DNA from: JABCZS01 sp041660525
GTDB lineage: Bacteria; Pseudomonadota; Gammaproteobacteria; JABCZS01
Assembly: GCA_041660525.1 (NCBI GenBank)
Contig: JBAZWD010000001.1
Span: 248,001-312,000, forward strand
DNA: 64,000 nt
Direction: 5' to 3'
The translations under genes and the position numbers were made by a program. Every line of letters begins with the position of its first letter. Position 1 is the first letter of the stretch. Shown here piece by piece: positions 1-8,679 of this stretch. The notes under the pieces are model-generated. The model saw nothing but the letters and a program-made list of their open reading frames with translations. It was not told the origin of the DNA and made no database searches.

Positions 1-133
1 TCATACGAACGGGGATTGTTTCAGCAGCCAACTCAGGAAATAAAGTTTTAAAATCTTCTTTATCATACTTCCCAAAATAATCACGAATCGACATGCTATA
101 CAATAACTGGTTTTCTTTTTTAACACTAATCAT
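1..133 (-). CDS. Hypothetical protein, N-terminal part only
   Basis: An open frame runs on the minus strand from an ATG at 133 off the left edge of the window, giving 44 visible codons (begins MISVKKENQLLYS). The start is supported by an AGGA ribosome-binding site about 9 nt upstream (near 142-146 in plus coordinates). No stop interrupts it. The visible residues are polar and charged, with no signal peptide or membrane segment. I do not recognise the family. It is transcribed divergently from the RND efflux operon. Confidence 0.55.
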   Translation of the reverse strand, partial: MISVKKENQLLYSMSIRDYFGKYDKEDFKTLFPELAAETIPVRM

Positions 134-455
134 AATAACATTTCCTGTGTGGCTTTATCTTCAAAGACACTAGTATAAGCCATCAAAACCACCGTATCTA
201 CTGAACAGTATTAACGCGGGCTCACATCATCCCAGCCAGCACGCCTCCTCCATGTGAATGATAATAAAATCTGAGAATGAAAAGCCGTAAAGCTAATTTT
301 CATCAATGTTAATCCTAATAAAGCTAATACACTGTTCGCATCTTCATTAGCGATGGATATAGTGGCAATATGTTATTCATTATTTGACGCGCCCAGTCAC
401 ATCACCTAAATTTAAAAAACACCAAGATGATGTAAATCTTATAGGAACACAAGGA
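134..455. other. Intergenic region between divergent genes
   Basis: No convincing gene is visible in these 320 bases. They separate the partial minus-strand gene from the efflux operon. The only signals I can support are a promoter-like pair at 335-363 and the AGGA ribosome-binding site at 443-446 for the next gene. Confidence 0.5.
335..363 (+). promoter_or_regulatory. Candidate sigma-70 promoter of the RND efflux operon
   Basis: TTCGCA at 335-340 and TATAGT at 358-363 are separated by 17 nt. The -10 matches consensus at 5 of 6 positions and the -35 at 4 of 6. It lies about 90 nt upstream of the first efflux gene and would be its natural promoter. Confidence 0.4.
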
Positions 456-1970
456 ATGTGGACGCGCAAAATATACCTATTACCCCTTTTGGGATTAGTA
501 GGTTGTATGGTTGGACCTGATTATCAGAAACCAGAACCACCAGAAACAGAATCTTATACTGAAGAACCACTCCCTTCCCAGACTGTTGCAACACCTGGGG
601 TTAAAGGTGGTCACGCGCAAGTTTTTAAAGTTGGACAAGATATTCCACAGCAATGGTGGAGGCTTTACGAGTCCCCCAAGCTCAATGATTTGATCATTCA
701 CGGCCTAGAAAATAGCCCTGATTTAAAAGCAGCAGAAGCTACATTAAGACAAGCTCAAGAAGATTTACGTTCCCTTATTGGTGAAACATTATATCCGAGT
801 GTGGATCTAGAGTTGGATACTGGGCGAGAACGTTTATCTTCTTTCGACAGTTTAGAAGGCAGCCCCGGAGAGGTATTATCTGATTTTCCGCCGCAATTAT
901 TAGATCTTTATAATGCTAATGTCAGCGTCTCCTATGTGTTTGATGTCTTTGGTGGCAATCGACGTGCCATAGAAGCACTACGGGCTGATCTTGATTTTGA
1001 AAAATATCAATTGCAAGCCACTTATTTAGCCTTAACAAGTAATATTGTGACCACGGCTATTTTAGAAGGTGCTCTGCGTGCACAAATTAAAGCGACAAAA
1101 GAAATTATTGATCATGAAACATTAATACTCGATATTATTGAAAAACAATATCAATTCGGTAGCGTGTCACGGTTTGATTTACTCGCACAAAGAACGATCT
1201 TATCGCAAACGCGTGCCTCTTTGCCCGATCTTGAAAATCAATTGGCGCAAACACGTCATGCGTTAGCCATATTGGTGGGTGATTATCCTAATGCCGCATT
1301 ACCTGAATTTTATTTGCATGATTTACATTTACCTGAAGAATTACCGGTAAGCATTCCATCCCAATTGATTAATCAAAGGCCTGATATTAAAGCCGCCGAA
1401 GCGTTATTGCATGAAGCCACGGCAAACATTGGTGTAGCAACAGCTAATTTATTACCCACTTTCCCTATCACGGCCTCTTATGGTGTGAACTCGGATACAC
1501 TCAGTGATTTCTTTAATAGCAATAATATTTATTGGGATTGGCAAGCTTCTGTTTTACAACCCCTCTTTAATGGCGGCGCGCTGCAAGCACAGCGCCGTTC
1601 TGCCATTGCTGCATTTGATGCGGCTTTTGCTGAGTATCAAGCGGCTGTGCTTATGGGTTTACAAAATGTAGCAGATAGTTTAAGCGCGCTGGATAGTGAT
1701 GCCAAAATTTTACAGGCCACAGCCAGTGCAGAGGAATCTGCACGAGAAATTATGAGCATGACCAAAAAACAATACGATAACGGCAACACTAATTATTTAG
1801 ATTTAATTTATGCACAAACCGCTTACCAAGAAACGTATTTAGATCGTATCAATGCACAAGCTGCACGCTATGCTGATACGGCGGCATTATTTCAAGCTTT
1901 AGGCGGCCCATGGTGGAGCGAGATCGAAGAAGATGAAGAAACAGATGAGGACGAGGATGATGAAGATTGA
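456..1970 (+). CDS. RND efflux outer-membrane lipoprotein, NodT/OprM family
   Basis: Outer-membrane channel of a tripartite RND pump. The chosen ATG gives a lipoprotein signal peptide with lipobox LVGC followed by MVGPDY, as in OprM/NodT proteins; an AGGA site ends 9 nt upstream. The open frame extends upstream to a TTG at 384, but that would bury the signal peptide. Two repeats of the outer membrane efflux domain fill the 504 residues, with long coiled-coil helices and the FDVFGG-type strand region. The C-terminus is an unusual acidic tail (about 15 residues, nearly all Glu/Asp), encoded by the purine-rich DNA that also carries the start and ribosome-binding site of the next gene. It is the first gene of an OMF-MFP-RND operon. 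Confidence 0.88.
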   Translation: MWTRKIYLLPLLGLVGCMVGPDYQKPEPPETESYTEEPLPSQTVATPGVKGGHAQVFKVGQDIPQQWWRLYESPKLNDLIIHGLENSPDLKAAEATLRQAQEDLRSLIGETLYPSVDLELDTGRERLSSFDSLEGSPGEVLSDFPPQLLDLYNANVSVSYVFDVFGGNRRAIEALRADLDFEKYQLQATYLALTSNIVTTAILEGALRAQIKATKEIIDHETLILDIIEKQYQFGSVSRFDLLAQRTILSQTRASLPDLENQLAQTRHALAILVGDYPNAALPEFYLHDLHLPEELPVSIPSQLINQRPDIKAAEALLHEATANIGVATANLLPTFPITASYGVNSDTLSDFFNSNNIYWDWQASVLQPLFNGGALQAQRRSAIAAFDAAFAEYQAAVLMGLQNVADSLSALDSDAKILQATASAEESAREIMSMTKKQYDNGNTNYLDLIYAQTAYQETYLDRINAQAARYADTAALFQALGGPWWSEIEEDEETDEDEDDED

Positions 1971-3105
1971 TTTTAAAAATAAAATAGATATGAATAAACC
2001 TATGCGTAATATGTTGGTTACTTTAGCTACATTATTTGTCTTAATTATTGGTTATCATTTTATTGCTAATTTGTTTCACAGCTATCAATTAGCACAAGAT
2101 GCGAAAGCACCTATTACTGTTTCTACAACTAAAGTTTCCTATCAAGATTGGCAACCTCATCTTTTTTCAGTTGGAAATTTATTTGCTCAAGATGGCATTG
2201 ATGTTTCCGCACAAGTCGACGGTATTATTTCAAAAATTTATGTTGTCTCTAATCAAGAAGTAAAACAAAATGACATTCTTATTCAACTGGATGCAAGCCC
2301 TGATATCGCAGCCTTAGAAAGTTTAAAAGCAGAAGCAGAGTTATCACGCATTATTTTTGAGCGCAGTAGAGAACAGTTTTCTTTCAAAGCTATTAGTCAA
2401 CAAGAATTAGAAGAAAATGAATATAGCATGCGAACTGCCCAAGCCGAAATGGCCGAGCAACAAGCATTAGTTGATCAAAAAACCATTCGCGCTGCATTCG
2501 ATGGGAAAATTGGTATTTCAAAATTAAGTCCCGGACAATTTATTGCCGCCGGCGATCCCATGGTTACGTTACAAAATTTAGATACGCTATATGTATATTT
2601 TTATCTGCCTGAACAGTATTTTTCTCAAATAAAGATCGGACAAGATGTGGTCCTGCGTATAGATACTTATAGCGATAAAACATTTGCTGGAAAAGTTTCT
2701 GCCGTTGAACCTTTAATCAATAATAGTACGCATAATATCGAAGTCGAAGCAACCATTGAAAATACAAATAGAGAATTATTGCCTGGTATGTATGCACAAA
2801 TTGAACTTATTACGGGTACGCCTGAAAAACATTTAACTATTCCGCAATCTGCCATTAGTTACAATCCCTATGGCAATTACGTTTACATTGTTTTAAAAGA
2901 TAAAAAGAAATTATCCGTTAAACAACGCTTTATTACTGTGGGCGAAACCAGAGGTGACCAAGTCACTGTCCTCAAAGGTTTAAAAGAAGGTGATGAAATC
3001 GTCAGCAGCGGTCAAGTTAAGTTAAAAAATGAAGCAAGAATTAATATCAATAATGAAATTACATCCGGCAGTGATAAAACTCCAGAAGCCCAAGATAATG
3101 AGTAA
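1960..3105 (+). CDS. RND efflux periplasmic adaptor (HlyD/AcrA-type membrane fusion protein)
   Basis: Periplasmic adaptor linking the RND pump to the outer-membrane channel. I chose the ATG at 1960 (MKIDFKNK...), preceded by GAGG at 1947-1950; in-frame ATGs at 1933, 1945, 1957 and 1990 are alternatives. An N-terminal membrane anchor lies at about residues 17-34, so the protein is not a lipoprotein. It is followed by a barrel-sandwich (lipoyl-like) half, a short coiled-coil hairpin, the second lipoyl half (TIRAAFDGKIGISK) and beta-barrel domains. Length is 381 residues, normal for the family. It overlaps the preceding gene by 11 nt and precedes the pump gene by 8 nt. Confidence 0.88.
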   Translation: MKIDFKNKIDMNKPMRNMLVTLATLFVLIIGYHFIANLFHSYQLAQDAKAPITVSTTKVSYQDWQPHLFSVGNLFAQDGIDVSAQVDGIISKIYVVSNQEVKQNDILIQLDASPDIAALESLKAEAELSRIIFERSREQFSFKAISQQELEENEYSMRTAQAEMAEQQALVDQKTIRAAFDGKIGISKLSPGQFIAAGDPMVTLQNLDTLYVYFYLPEQYFSQIKIGQDVVLRIDTYSDKTFAGKVSAVEPLINNSTHNIEVEATIENTNRELLPGMYAQIELITGTPEKHLTIPQSAISYNPYGNYVYIVLKDKKKLSVKQRFITVGETRGDQVTVLKGLKEGDEIVSSGQVKLKNEARININNEITSGSDKTPEAQDNE

Positions 3106-3113
3106 ACTATAAA

Positions 3114-6100
3114 ATGAAATTCACCGATATTTTTATTCAACGACCGGTACTTGCAACGGTTGTCAGCTTATTGATTTTGGCGCTCGGGATACGATCTCTT
3201 TTCGTCTTAACTGTAAGCGAATTCCCATTTACTGAAAATGGCATCATTACCATTGAAACACCTTATACAGGCGCAAATCCTGAAGTAATTGAGAGCTTTA
3301 TTACCTCCACAATGGAAAGTGCCGTTGCACAATCCAATGGTATTGATTATATGTCCTCTGTCAGTAGTCAAGGGTTGAGTACTGTTTCAGTTTTTTTGCA
3401 GTTGAATTATGATACCGATAAAGCACTCACTGAAATCACGTCTAATGTCAGCTCTGTTGTTGATCAATTCCCAGCAGAATCTCAAGCTCCTGAAATTTCC
3501 ATAGATGTGGCGCAGGCAACAGATTTAATGTATATCGGCTTTTACAGTGACACTTTATCGCGAAGTGAAATTACGGATTATATCCTTCGTGTTGCGCAAC
3601 CTAGAATTCGTGCTGTTCATCAAATCTTAGACGCAGAATTAATTGGTGCACGTGCATTTGCTTTGCGCGCATGGCTAGATCCTGCAAAACTTGCGGCTTA
3701 CCATCTCACCCCTGCTGATGTATTTACGGCGTTAGATGAGAATGATTTCCTCTCAGCTGCGGGACGATCAGATGGTCAAACTCTAGCCGTAAATATTAAT
3801 ATTAATACCAATTTAAAATCCGTAGAAGAATTTAAAGAGTTGGTGATTAGTTATGAAGATGGCGCGATGATTAAATTAAGCGATGTCGGCACCGTTTCTT
3901 TAGGCGCAGAAGAATATGACTCAAGTGCACACTTTGATGGTCAAAATGCTGTGTTTATTGGTATTCAGGTTGTACCTGATGGTAACGTGTTAACGGTACT
4001 TGATAATGTGCGTGAAGTGGTGCATGAACTTTCTGAAGAATTACCCGAAGGTTTCAAAACAAAAATTATTTATGATGCCAGTGATTATATTCATGCTGCT
4101 ATTGATGAAGTTGTCAAAGTTCTAATTGAAGCAGTTTTTATTGTTGGCTTAGTGATTCTTTTGTTTTTAGGAAGCATGCGCAGCTCAATTATTCCTATTA
4201 TTGCGATTCCATTATCGATTATTGGTACTTTTTTCATTATGTATTTGCTCGGTTATAGTATCAATTTATTAACACTATTATCATTAGTATTGGCCATTGG
4301 TTTAGTCGTTGATGATGCGATTATCATGGTGGAAAATATTGACCGCCATATTCAAGCTGGTTTATCGCCACTCAAAGCTGCAGTAAAAGGCGCACGTGAA
4401 TTAGCAAATCCCATTATTGCAATTTCTGTAGTATTAATTGCAGTGTATTTACCAATTGGTTTTACCGGCGGGATGACGGGCACTTTATTTACTGAATTTG
4501 CATTTACATTAGCGGGCGCTGTTGCCATCTCGGCGATAGTTGCATTAACACTCTCACCCATGATGTCTTCTAAATTAATGAAAGCAAATACACAAGATAA
4601 CCCCTCTGCTTTTACAGAATTTGTTGATGCACACTTTAAGAGACTACATGATAGTTACAAAGATTTATTATCTCGCTCCTTTAATCATATGAATGTAACT
4701 ATTACTTTTGCGATTATTGTCATAGTAAGTCTTGCTTTTTTATATAACGGTTCTAAATCCGAACTTGCACCCACGGAAGATCAAGGTTTGCTTTTATCAG
4801 ATTTAATGGCTTCTCCTAATGCCAGTGTTTATCAAACCTCAATTTATTCAAAAGAACTTTATAAGGGCATTTCCAAATTTGAAGATGTGCGGCACGTTTA
4901 TCAACTCGATGGGATTACTGATGTTAATGGTATTGTCGGTACACTCAACACGTCTGTCGGTGGTATTGTCTTTAAACCTTGGGAAGATCGTGATCATACT
5001 ATTTCTGATATTATGCCTAAAATGCAAGCGCAAATGGATAAAATTTCTGGCGCAAAAATTGCGTTATATCAACCATCGCCCTTGCCAGGTACAAATGGCT
5101 TACCCGTACAATTTGTCATTGTCACAACCAAGCCATTTAGTGAATTAAATGAGGTCGCAACAATTTTCTTTGATAAAGCCCAAGCCTCTGGTTTATTTTC
5201 TTACATTGATAATGATCTTAAACTTGATATGCTTCAAGCAACTATCGAAATTGATCGCTTAAAAGCAGCATCTTTGGGTTTAACCATGGCTGATATTGGT
5301 GATGCAATATCTGGCGCACTCAGTCAAGAATATGTAAATTTCTTTGAGCTTGATGGCAGAGCCTATCAAGTCATTCCGCAAATGTCACGTCAACACCGTT
5401 TAAATTATGATCAAGTGCTGAATTATTATATCACCACGGAAGAAGGTGACTCTGTAGCCTTATCTACGATCGCAAGCATTTCAACCAGTGTTTTACCTGA
5501 ATCACTCAATCACTTTCATGAATTACATGCAGCAACTATTTCTGGCGTATTAAATGATAATGTTACCATGGGCACAGCGCTAGATACTTTAGAACATATT
5601 GCAGAAACCGTATTGCCGGATGGTTATAGTTATGAATATGCCGGTGAGTCACGTTCTTATCAAAATGAAAGCGCTGCTTTACCGATTACATTTTTATTTT
5701 CTTTGATTATTATTTATCTCACCCTTGCTGCTTTATTTGAAAGTTTTAGAGATCCTTTAATCATCCTTATCAGTGTACCGATGTCTCTTTTTGGCGCTAT
5801 GTTATTTATTAATTTAGGTGTAGGTGGTGCAAGTTTAAATATTTATACACAAGTCGGTCTGGTCACACTCATTGGACTTATTAGTAAACACGGTATTTTA
5901 ATTGTACAATTTGCTAATAGCTTGCAAATTGAGGGTAAAAGTAAAATAGATGCTATTACGATGGCGGCTAGTATTCGGTTGCGGCCTATTTTAATGACAA
6001 CGGGCGCTATGGTACTCGGCGTTATTCCGTTATTAATTGCAACAGGACCTGGCGCAGCATCACGTTTTAATATTGGCTTGGTCATTGCTTCGGGTATTTC

Positions 6101-6191
6101 TATCGGAACATTGTTTACATTATTTGTGTTGCCAGCCATGTATATCATGCTTGCAAAAACGCATAAACCTGAGGAAATTATAACGGTTTAA
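3114..6191 (+). CDS. RND family multidrug efflux pump, inner-membrane subunit
   Basis: Proton-driven inner-membrane exporter of the HAE1/AcrB superfamily, 1025 residues. It opens with the typical MKFTDIFIQRPVLA segment. TM4 carries the twin aspartates of proton relay (GLVVDDAIIMVENI), and two large periplasmic loops and twelve predicted membrane segments are evident. The second half has the equivalent TM region ending GIGTLFTLFVLPAMY-like. Substrate cannot be told from sequence. It is the last gene of the operon, and its stop overlaps the stop of the convergent MFS gene by 4 nt. Confidence 0.92.
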   Translation: MKFTDIFIQRPVLATVVSLLILALGIRSLFVLTVSEFPFTENGIITIETPYTGANPEVIESFITSTMESAVAQSNGIDYMSSVSSQGLSTVSVFLQLNYDTDKALTEITSNVSSVVDQFPAESQAPEISIDVAQATDLMYIGFYSDTLSRSEITDYILRVAQPRIRAVHQILDAELIGARAFALRAWLDPAKLAAYHLTPADVFTALDENDFLSAAGRSDGQTLAVNININTNLKSVEEFKELVISYEDGAMIKLSDVGTVSLGAEEYDSSAHFDGQNAVFIGIQVVPDGNVLTVLDNVREVVHELSEELPEGFKTKIIYDASDYIHAAIDEVVKVLIEAVFIVGLVILLFLGSMRSSIIPIIAIPLSIIGTFFIMYLLGYSINLLTLLSLVLAIGLVVDDAIIMVENIDRHIQAGLSPLKAAVKGARELANPIIAISVVLIAVYLPIGFTGGMTGTLFTEFAFTLAGAVAISAIVALTLSPMMSSKLMKANTQDNPSAFTEFVDAHFKRLHDSYKDLLSRSFNHMNVTITFAIIVIVSLAFLYNGSKSELAPTEDQGLLLSDLMASPNASVYQTSIYSKELYKGISKFEDVRHVYQLDGITDVNGIVGTLNTSVGGIVFKPWEDRDHTISDIMPKMQAQMDKISGAKIALYQPSPLPGTNGLPVQFVIVTTKPFSELNEVATIFFDKAQASGLFSYIDNDLKLDMLQATIEIDRLKAASLGLTMADIGDAISGALSQEYVNFFELDGRAYQVIPQMSRQHRLNYDQVLNYYITTEEGDSVALSTIASISTSVLPESLNHFHELHAATISGVLNDNVTMGTALDTLEHIAETVLPDGYSYEYAGESRSYQNESAALPITFLFSLIIIYLTLAALFESFRDPLIILISVPMSLFGAMLFINLGVGGASLNIYTQVGLVTLIGLISKHGILIVQFANSLQIEGKSKIDAITMAASIRLRPILMTTGAMVLGVIPLLIATGPGAASRFNIGLVIASGISIGTLFTLFVLPAMYIMLAKTHKPEEIITV

Positions 6192-7411
6192 CTGTCCTTC
6201 ACTTTATGCTGGCGTAGAAAAATAGCGAGCAGTAATGCGATAATAAAACAGACGCCTGCTGCTAGCATAGGTAATTTCATATAAAAACTCGCGATAACTC
6301 CGGAAATAATGGGAGCTAGAGTCCAAGCGATACTTTTTACAACACCTGCTACGCCCATAATATGACCTTGATGTTGCTCGCTCGCCGCATCTGAAAATAA
6401 ACTTAAACTCGTGGTATAAACAAATCCTCCACCGATGCAAAAAGGAATAATGGCCAGCCAAAATAAATAAAATACAGATAATTGAATACTGATCCAAATG
6501 CTCACGCTTAAAAATAATAAACCCAATAATAAAATTTTCTTCAATCCTAAATAGGTTAATAAGGGTCTAACCATTAAAGGAATAGACACCATAAAAATAA
6601 AGGCAACAAAAGACATAAATAAACCGACCTGCGCAGAATCGGCATTAAAATAAGTTTGTAAATACACCGGCGCAAATTGGAAAAAGAAATTCCAGCCTAA
6701 AGTAAATAAAAAATAAATTAAAGCTAGCTGTAAAATATAATGATTTTTCAGAAGTTTTAAATCGGATAATGCTATGGTATTTGCTGAGAAATCCTTTTTA
6801 ATAAAAGTTTCTTTAAAGAAAATTTGCAAAAAAATAAGGGCTACGAACCCCAAAAATGCGGTGGCAATAAAAGGCGTATAGGTGGTGAAAAATGGTAATA
6901 CATCATTGCTCGATAACAATCCGCCCAGTACCGGGCCGAGTACAAAGCCTAATGTATTTGCGACGACGATGGCGCTAATATTTTTCGCTTTTTCAATACT
7001 GCCTTTACTGATATCGGCCATGGATGCTTGTGCAATTACGTGACAGCCAGCGGTTAATCCTGCGATCATCCGGCCTAAAATGATCAACCACAACGTTTGC
7101 AAAATAATTCCGCAGGTTAATACGATAAATCCGCAACAAAAACCCACTAAACAACCGGTTAATGCTTTTTTGCGCCCAATGCGATCAGATAGTTTTCCTA
7201 TGTTAAGCGATCCAATTCCCATAAAAAAAGGGTATACAGCAAATACCAAGCCTAAATAAAATAATCTTTTATCGTAAGAGATTTCTGCATCAAATAATGT
7301 ACTTTGAGGGTCAAGAAAGTAATATGCCAAGGTTGGGTAAATTACCCCCAAACCAATAGCATCGATGAGGATAATAAATAATAATGTAAAACGCGATAAC
7401 AATAGCGTCAT
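6188..7411 (-). CDS. MFS transporter (TetA/BacE-like drug or peptide exporter)
   Basis: Major facilitator with about 12 membrane segments in 407 residues. Motif A is visible in loop 2-3 (GKLSDRIGRKKAL), and the layout is that of the 12-TM drug:H+ antiporters. Its ATG overlaps the stop of the upstream ATP-grasp ligase gene by 4 nt (ATGA), so the two are translationally coupled. That pairing resembles systems in which an ATP-grasp ligase makes a small peptide and an MFS protein exports it (for example BacD/BacE). This functional link is an inference; a general drug exporter remains possible. Confidence 0.8.
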   Translation of the reverse strand: MTLLLSRFTLLFIILIDAIGLGVIYPTLAYYFLDPQSTLFDAEISYDKRLFYLGLVFAVYPFFMGIGSLNIGKLSDRIGRKKALTGCLVGFCCGFIVLTCGIILQTLWLIILGRMIAGLTAGCHVIAQASMADISKGSIEKAKNISAIVVANTLGFVLGPVLGGLLSSNDVLPFFTTYTPFIATAFLGFVALIFLQIFFKETFIKKDFSANTIALSDLKLLKNHYILQLALIYFLFTLGWNFFFQFAPVYLQTYFNADSAQVGLFMSFVAFIFMVSIPLMVRPLLTYLGLKKILLLGLLFLSVSIWISIQLSVFYLFWLAIIPFCIGGGFVYTTSLSLFSDAASEQHQGHIMGVAGVVKSIAWTLAPIISGVIASFYMKLPMLAAGVCFIIALLLAIFLRQHKVKDS

Positions 7412-8664
7412 GCGGGCGCGGTAATTTTATTAGGGACAAATAAATGATGATCTTCAATATCGCGAATGGTTTTGATATCATTTTCAATCACAGCCATGTC
7501 TTCATGAATTAATAATATCCAGCCCGGCGAAGTCAGTAAATCTATGGTTTTAGGCAAAATGCCATCGCCAGAAAATTTATTCATACTAAAACTAGGTAAT
7601 TGTTTAATTAATTGCCATGCATTTTCATTTACGATACGGTTTGCATGTCTGACTTGGTGTGAGACACAGGCCATATTTTTATGCAGTATGTAAGGTGTTG
7701 CTGCATGTTGCATAAAAAGTTTGCGATCAACAAAAGCTTCTGCGGTTAAAGAAATTTGGGTATTGCCTAAAACTTGTTTTTGCAATGTATTCGGAATACC
7801 AAGCCCCATGATGCGTCCATTGACTTCAATTAAAACAGGACCATTTTTTGTCAGCAAAACTTCGCTGTGAGCTGGGCCTTGTTGAAAACTAAGCGCATTG
7901 ATTACGTTTATAATATACGTTGACAAAATTTCTTGTAGGGCGCCTTGCGCAGGTAATAATACCAATTTATCATAAATAATATTTTTACTATGCACTTTAT
8001 GGGCTTGCCAAATATCGCTGACATAATGATGACCATCACAAGATACCGTATTTACGATATATTCTTCACCTTGCAAAAAAGGTTGTGCCATGATTTCACC
8101 ATAACGATGACCTAAAAAACTCGTTTGATTTAATAAGGCATCTAATGCTACGGTTACTTCATCAATATTATTACAGATTGATAAACCTTCTGTTGCAGCA
8201 CCATTGATAGGTTTGATGATAATAGGCCAAGCATCATGTAAATAAGCCCACGCCATGATTTCTTCGGGATCATTTGATTTTAAATCTTTGATATGCGCAA
8301 GGTTATGCGCCGCTAAACATTTCGCCATTAAATGTTTATCACGCCGCTGTATGCTGGTGGCTAAATCATTTTGTTTTAAACCTAAACAATAAGCAATTTC
8401 ATCAGCAATAATGACCCCAGGGTCACTTCCTGCAACAACACATGCAATGGGCAATGATGCTAATTGCTCAATGATTTTATTGATATCGTCTTTTTCTTGA
8501 ATGTCGATGACAAAGTCTTGGGGTTGATAAGTGCTTTTATAAAAGTCTGCTTTTTCGCCGGGACTGGATACATGAATGCATTCATAGCCGCGACTGATAA
8601 ATTCCGCTGCTAGATAGCGACTGGTGCTGTAAGCATCAACGATGACACAATATTTTTTATTCAT
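7408..8664 (-). CDS. ATP-grasp family ligase, substrate unknown
   Basis: An ATP-grasp enzyme of 418 residues, expected to join a carboxylate to an amine or thiol through an acyl phosphate. Visible signatures are the ATP-binding strand-loop IIKPINGAATEG (about residues 149-160), the downstream lid segment near EGEEY-like LQGEEYIVNT, and the metal-binding stretch PVLIEVNGRIMG (about 275-286), whose E and N match the Mg-binding pair of the family. It most resembles the ATP-grasp group that contains L-amino-acid ligases such as BacD and the carnosine synthases, but the substrate cannot be read. It sits 15 nt downstream of algC and overlaps the MFS gene, placing it in the coaBC-dut-algC operon. 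Confidence 0.8.
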   Translation of the reverse strand: MNKKYCVIVDAYSTSRYLAAEFISRGYECIHVSSPGEKADFYKSTYQPQDFVIDIQEKDDINKIIEQLASLPIACVVAGSDPGVIIADEIAYCLGLKQNDLATSIQRRDKHLMAKCLAAHNLAHIKDLKSNDPEEIMAWAYLHDAWPIIIKPINGAATEGLSICNNIDEVTVALDALLNQTSFLGHRYGEIMAQPFLQGEEYIVNTVSCDGHHYVSDIWQAHKVHSKNIIYDKLVLLPAQGALQEILSTYIINVINALSFQQGPAHSEVLLTKNGPVLIEVNGRIMGLGIPNTLQKQVLGNTQISLTAEAFVDRKLFMQHAATPYILHKNMACVSHQVRHANRIVNENAWQLIKQLPSFSMNKFSGDGILPKTIDLLTSPGWILLIHEDMAVIENDIKTIRDIEDHHLFVPNKITAPA

Positions 8665-8679
8665 GTCAGTATTATAGCA

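Noticed and set aside
384..455. TTG start at 384 for the efflux lipoprotein
   Set aside because: It would place 24 polar residues before the lipoprotein signal peptide; ATG 456 has a proper ribosome-binding site.
4819..5148. 109-codon frame inside the RND pump gene
   Set aside because: Same-strand shadow frame with no recognisable domain.
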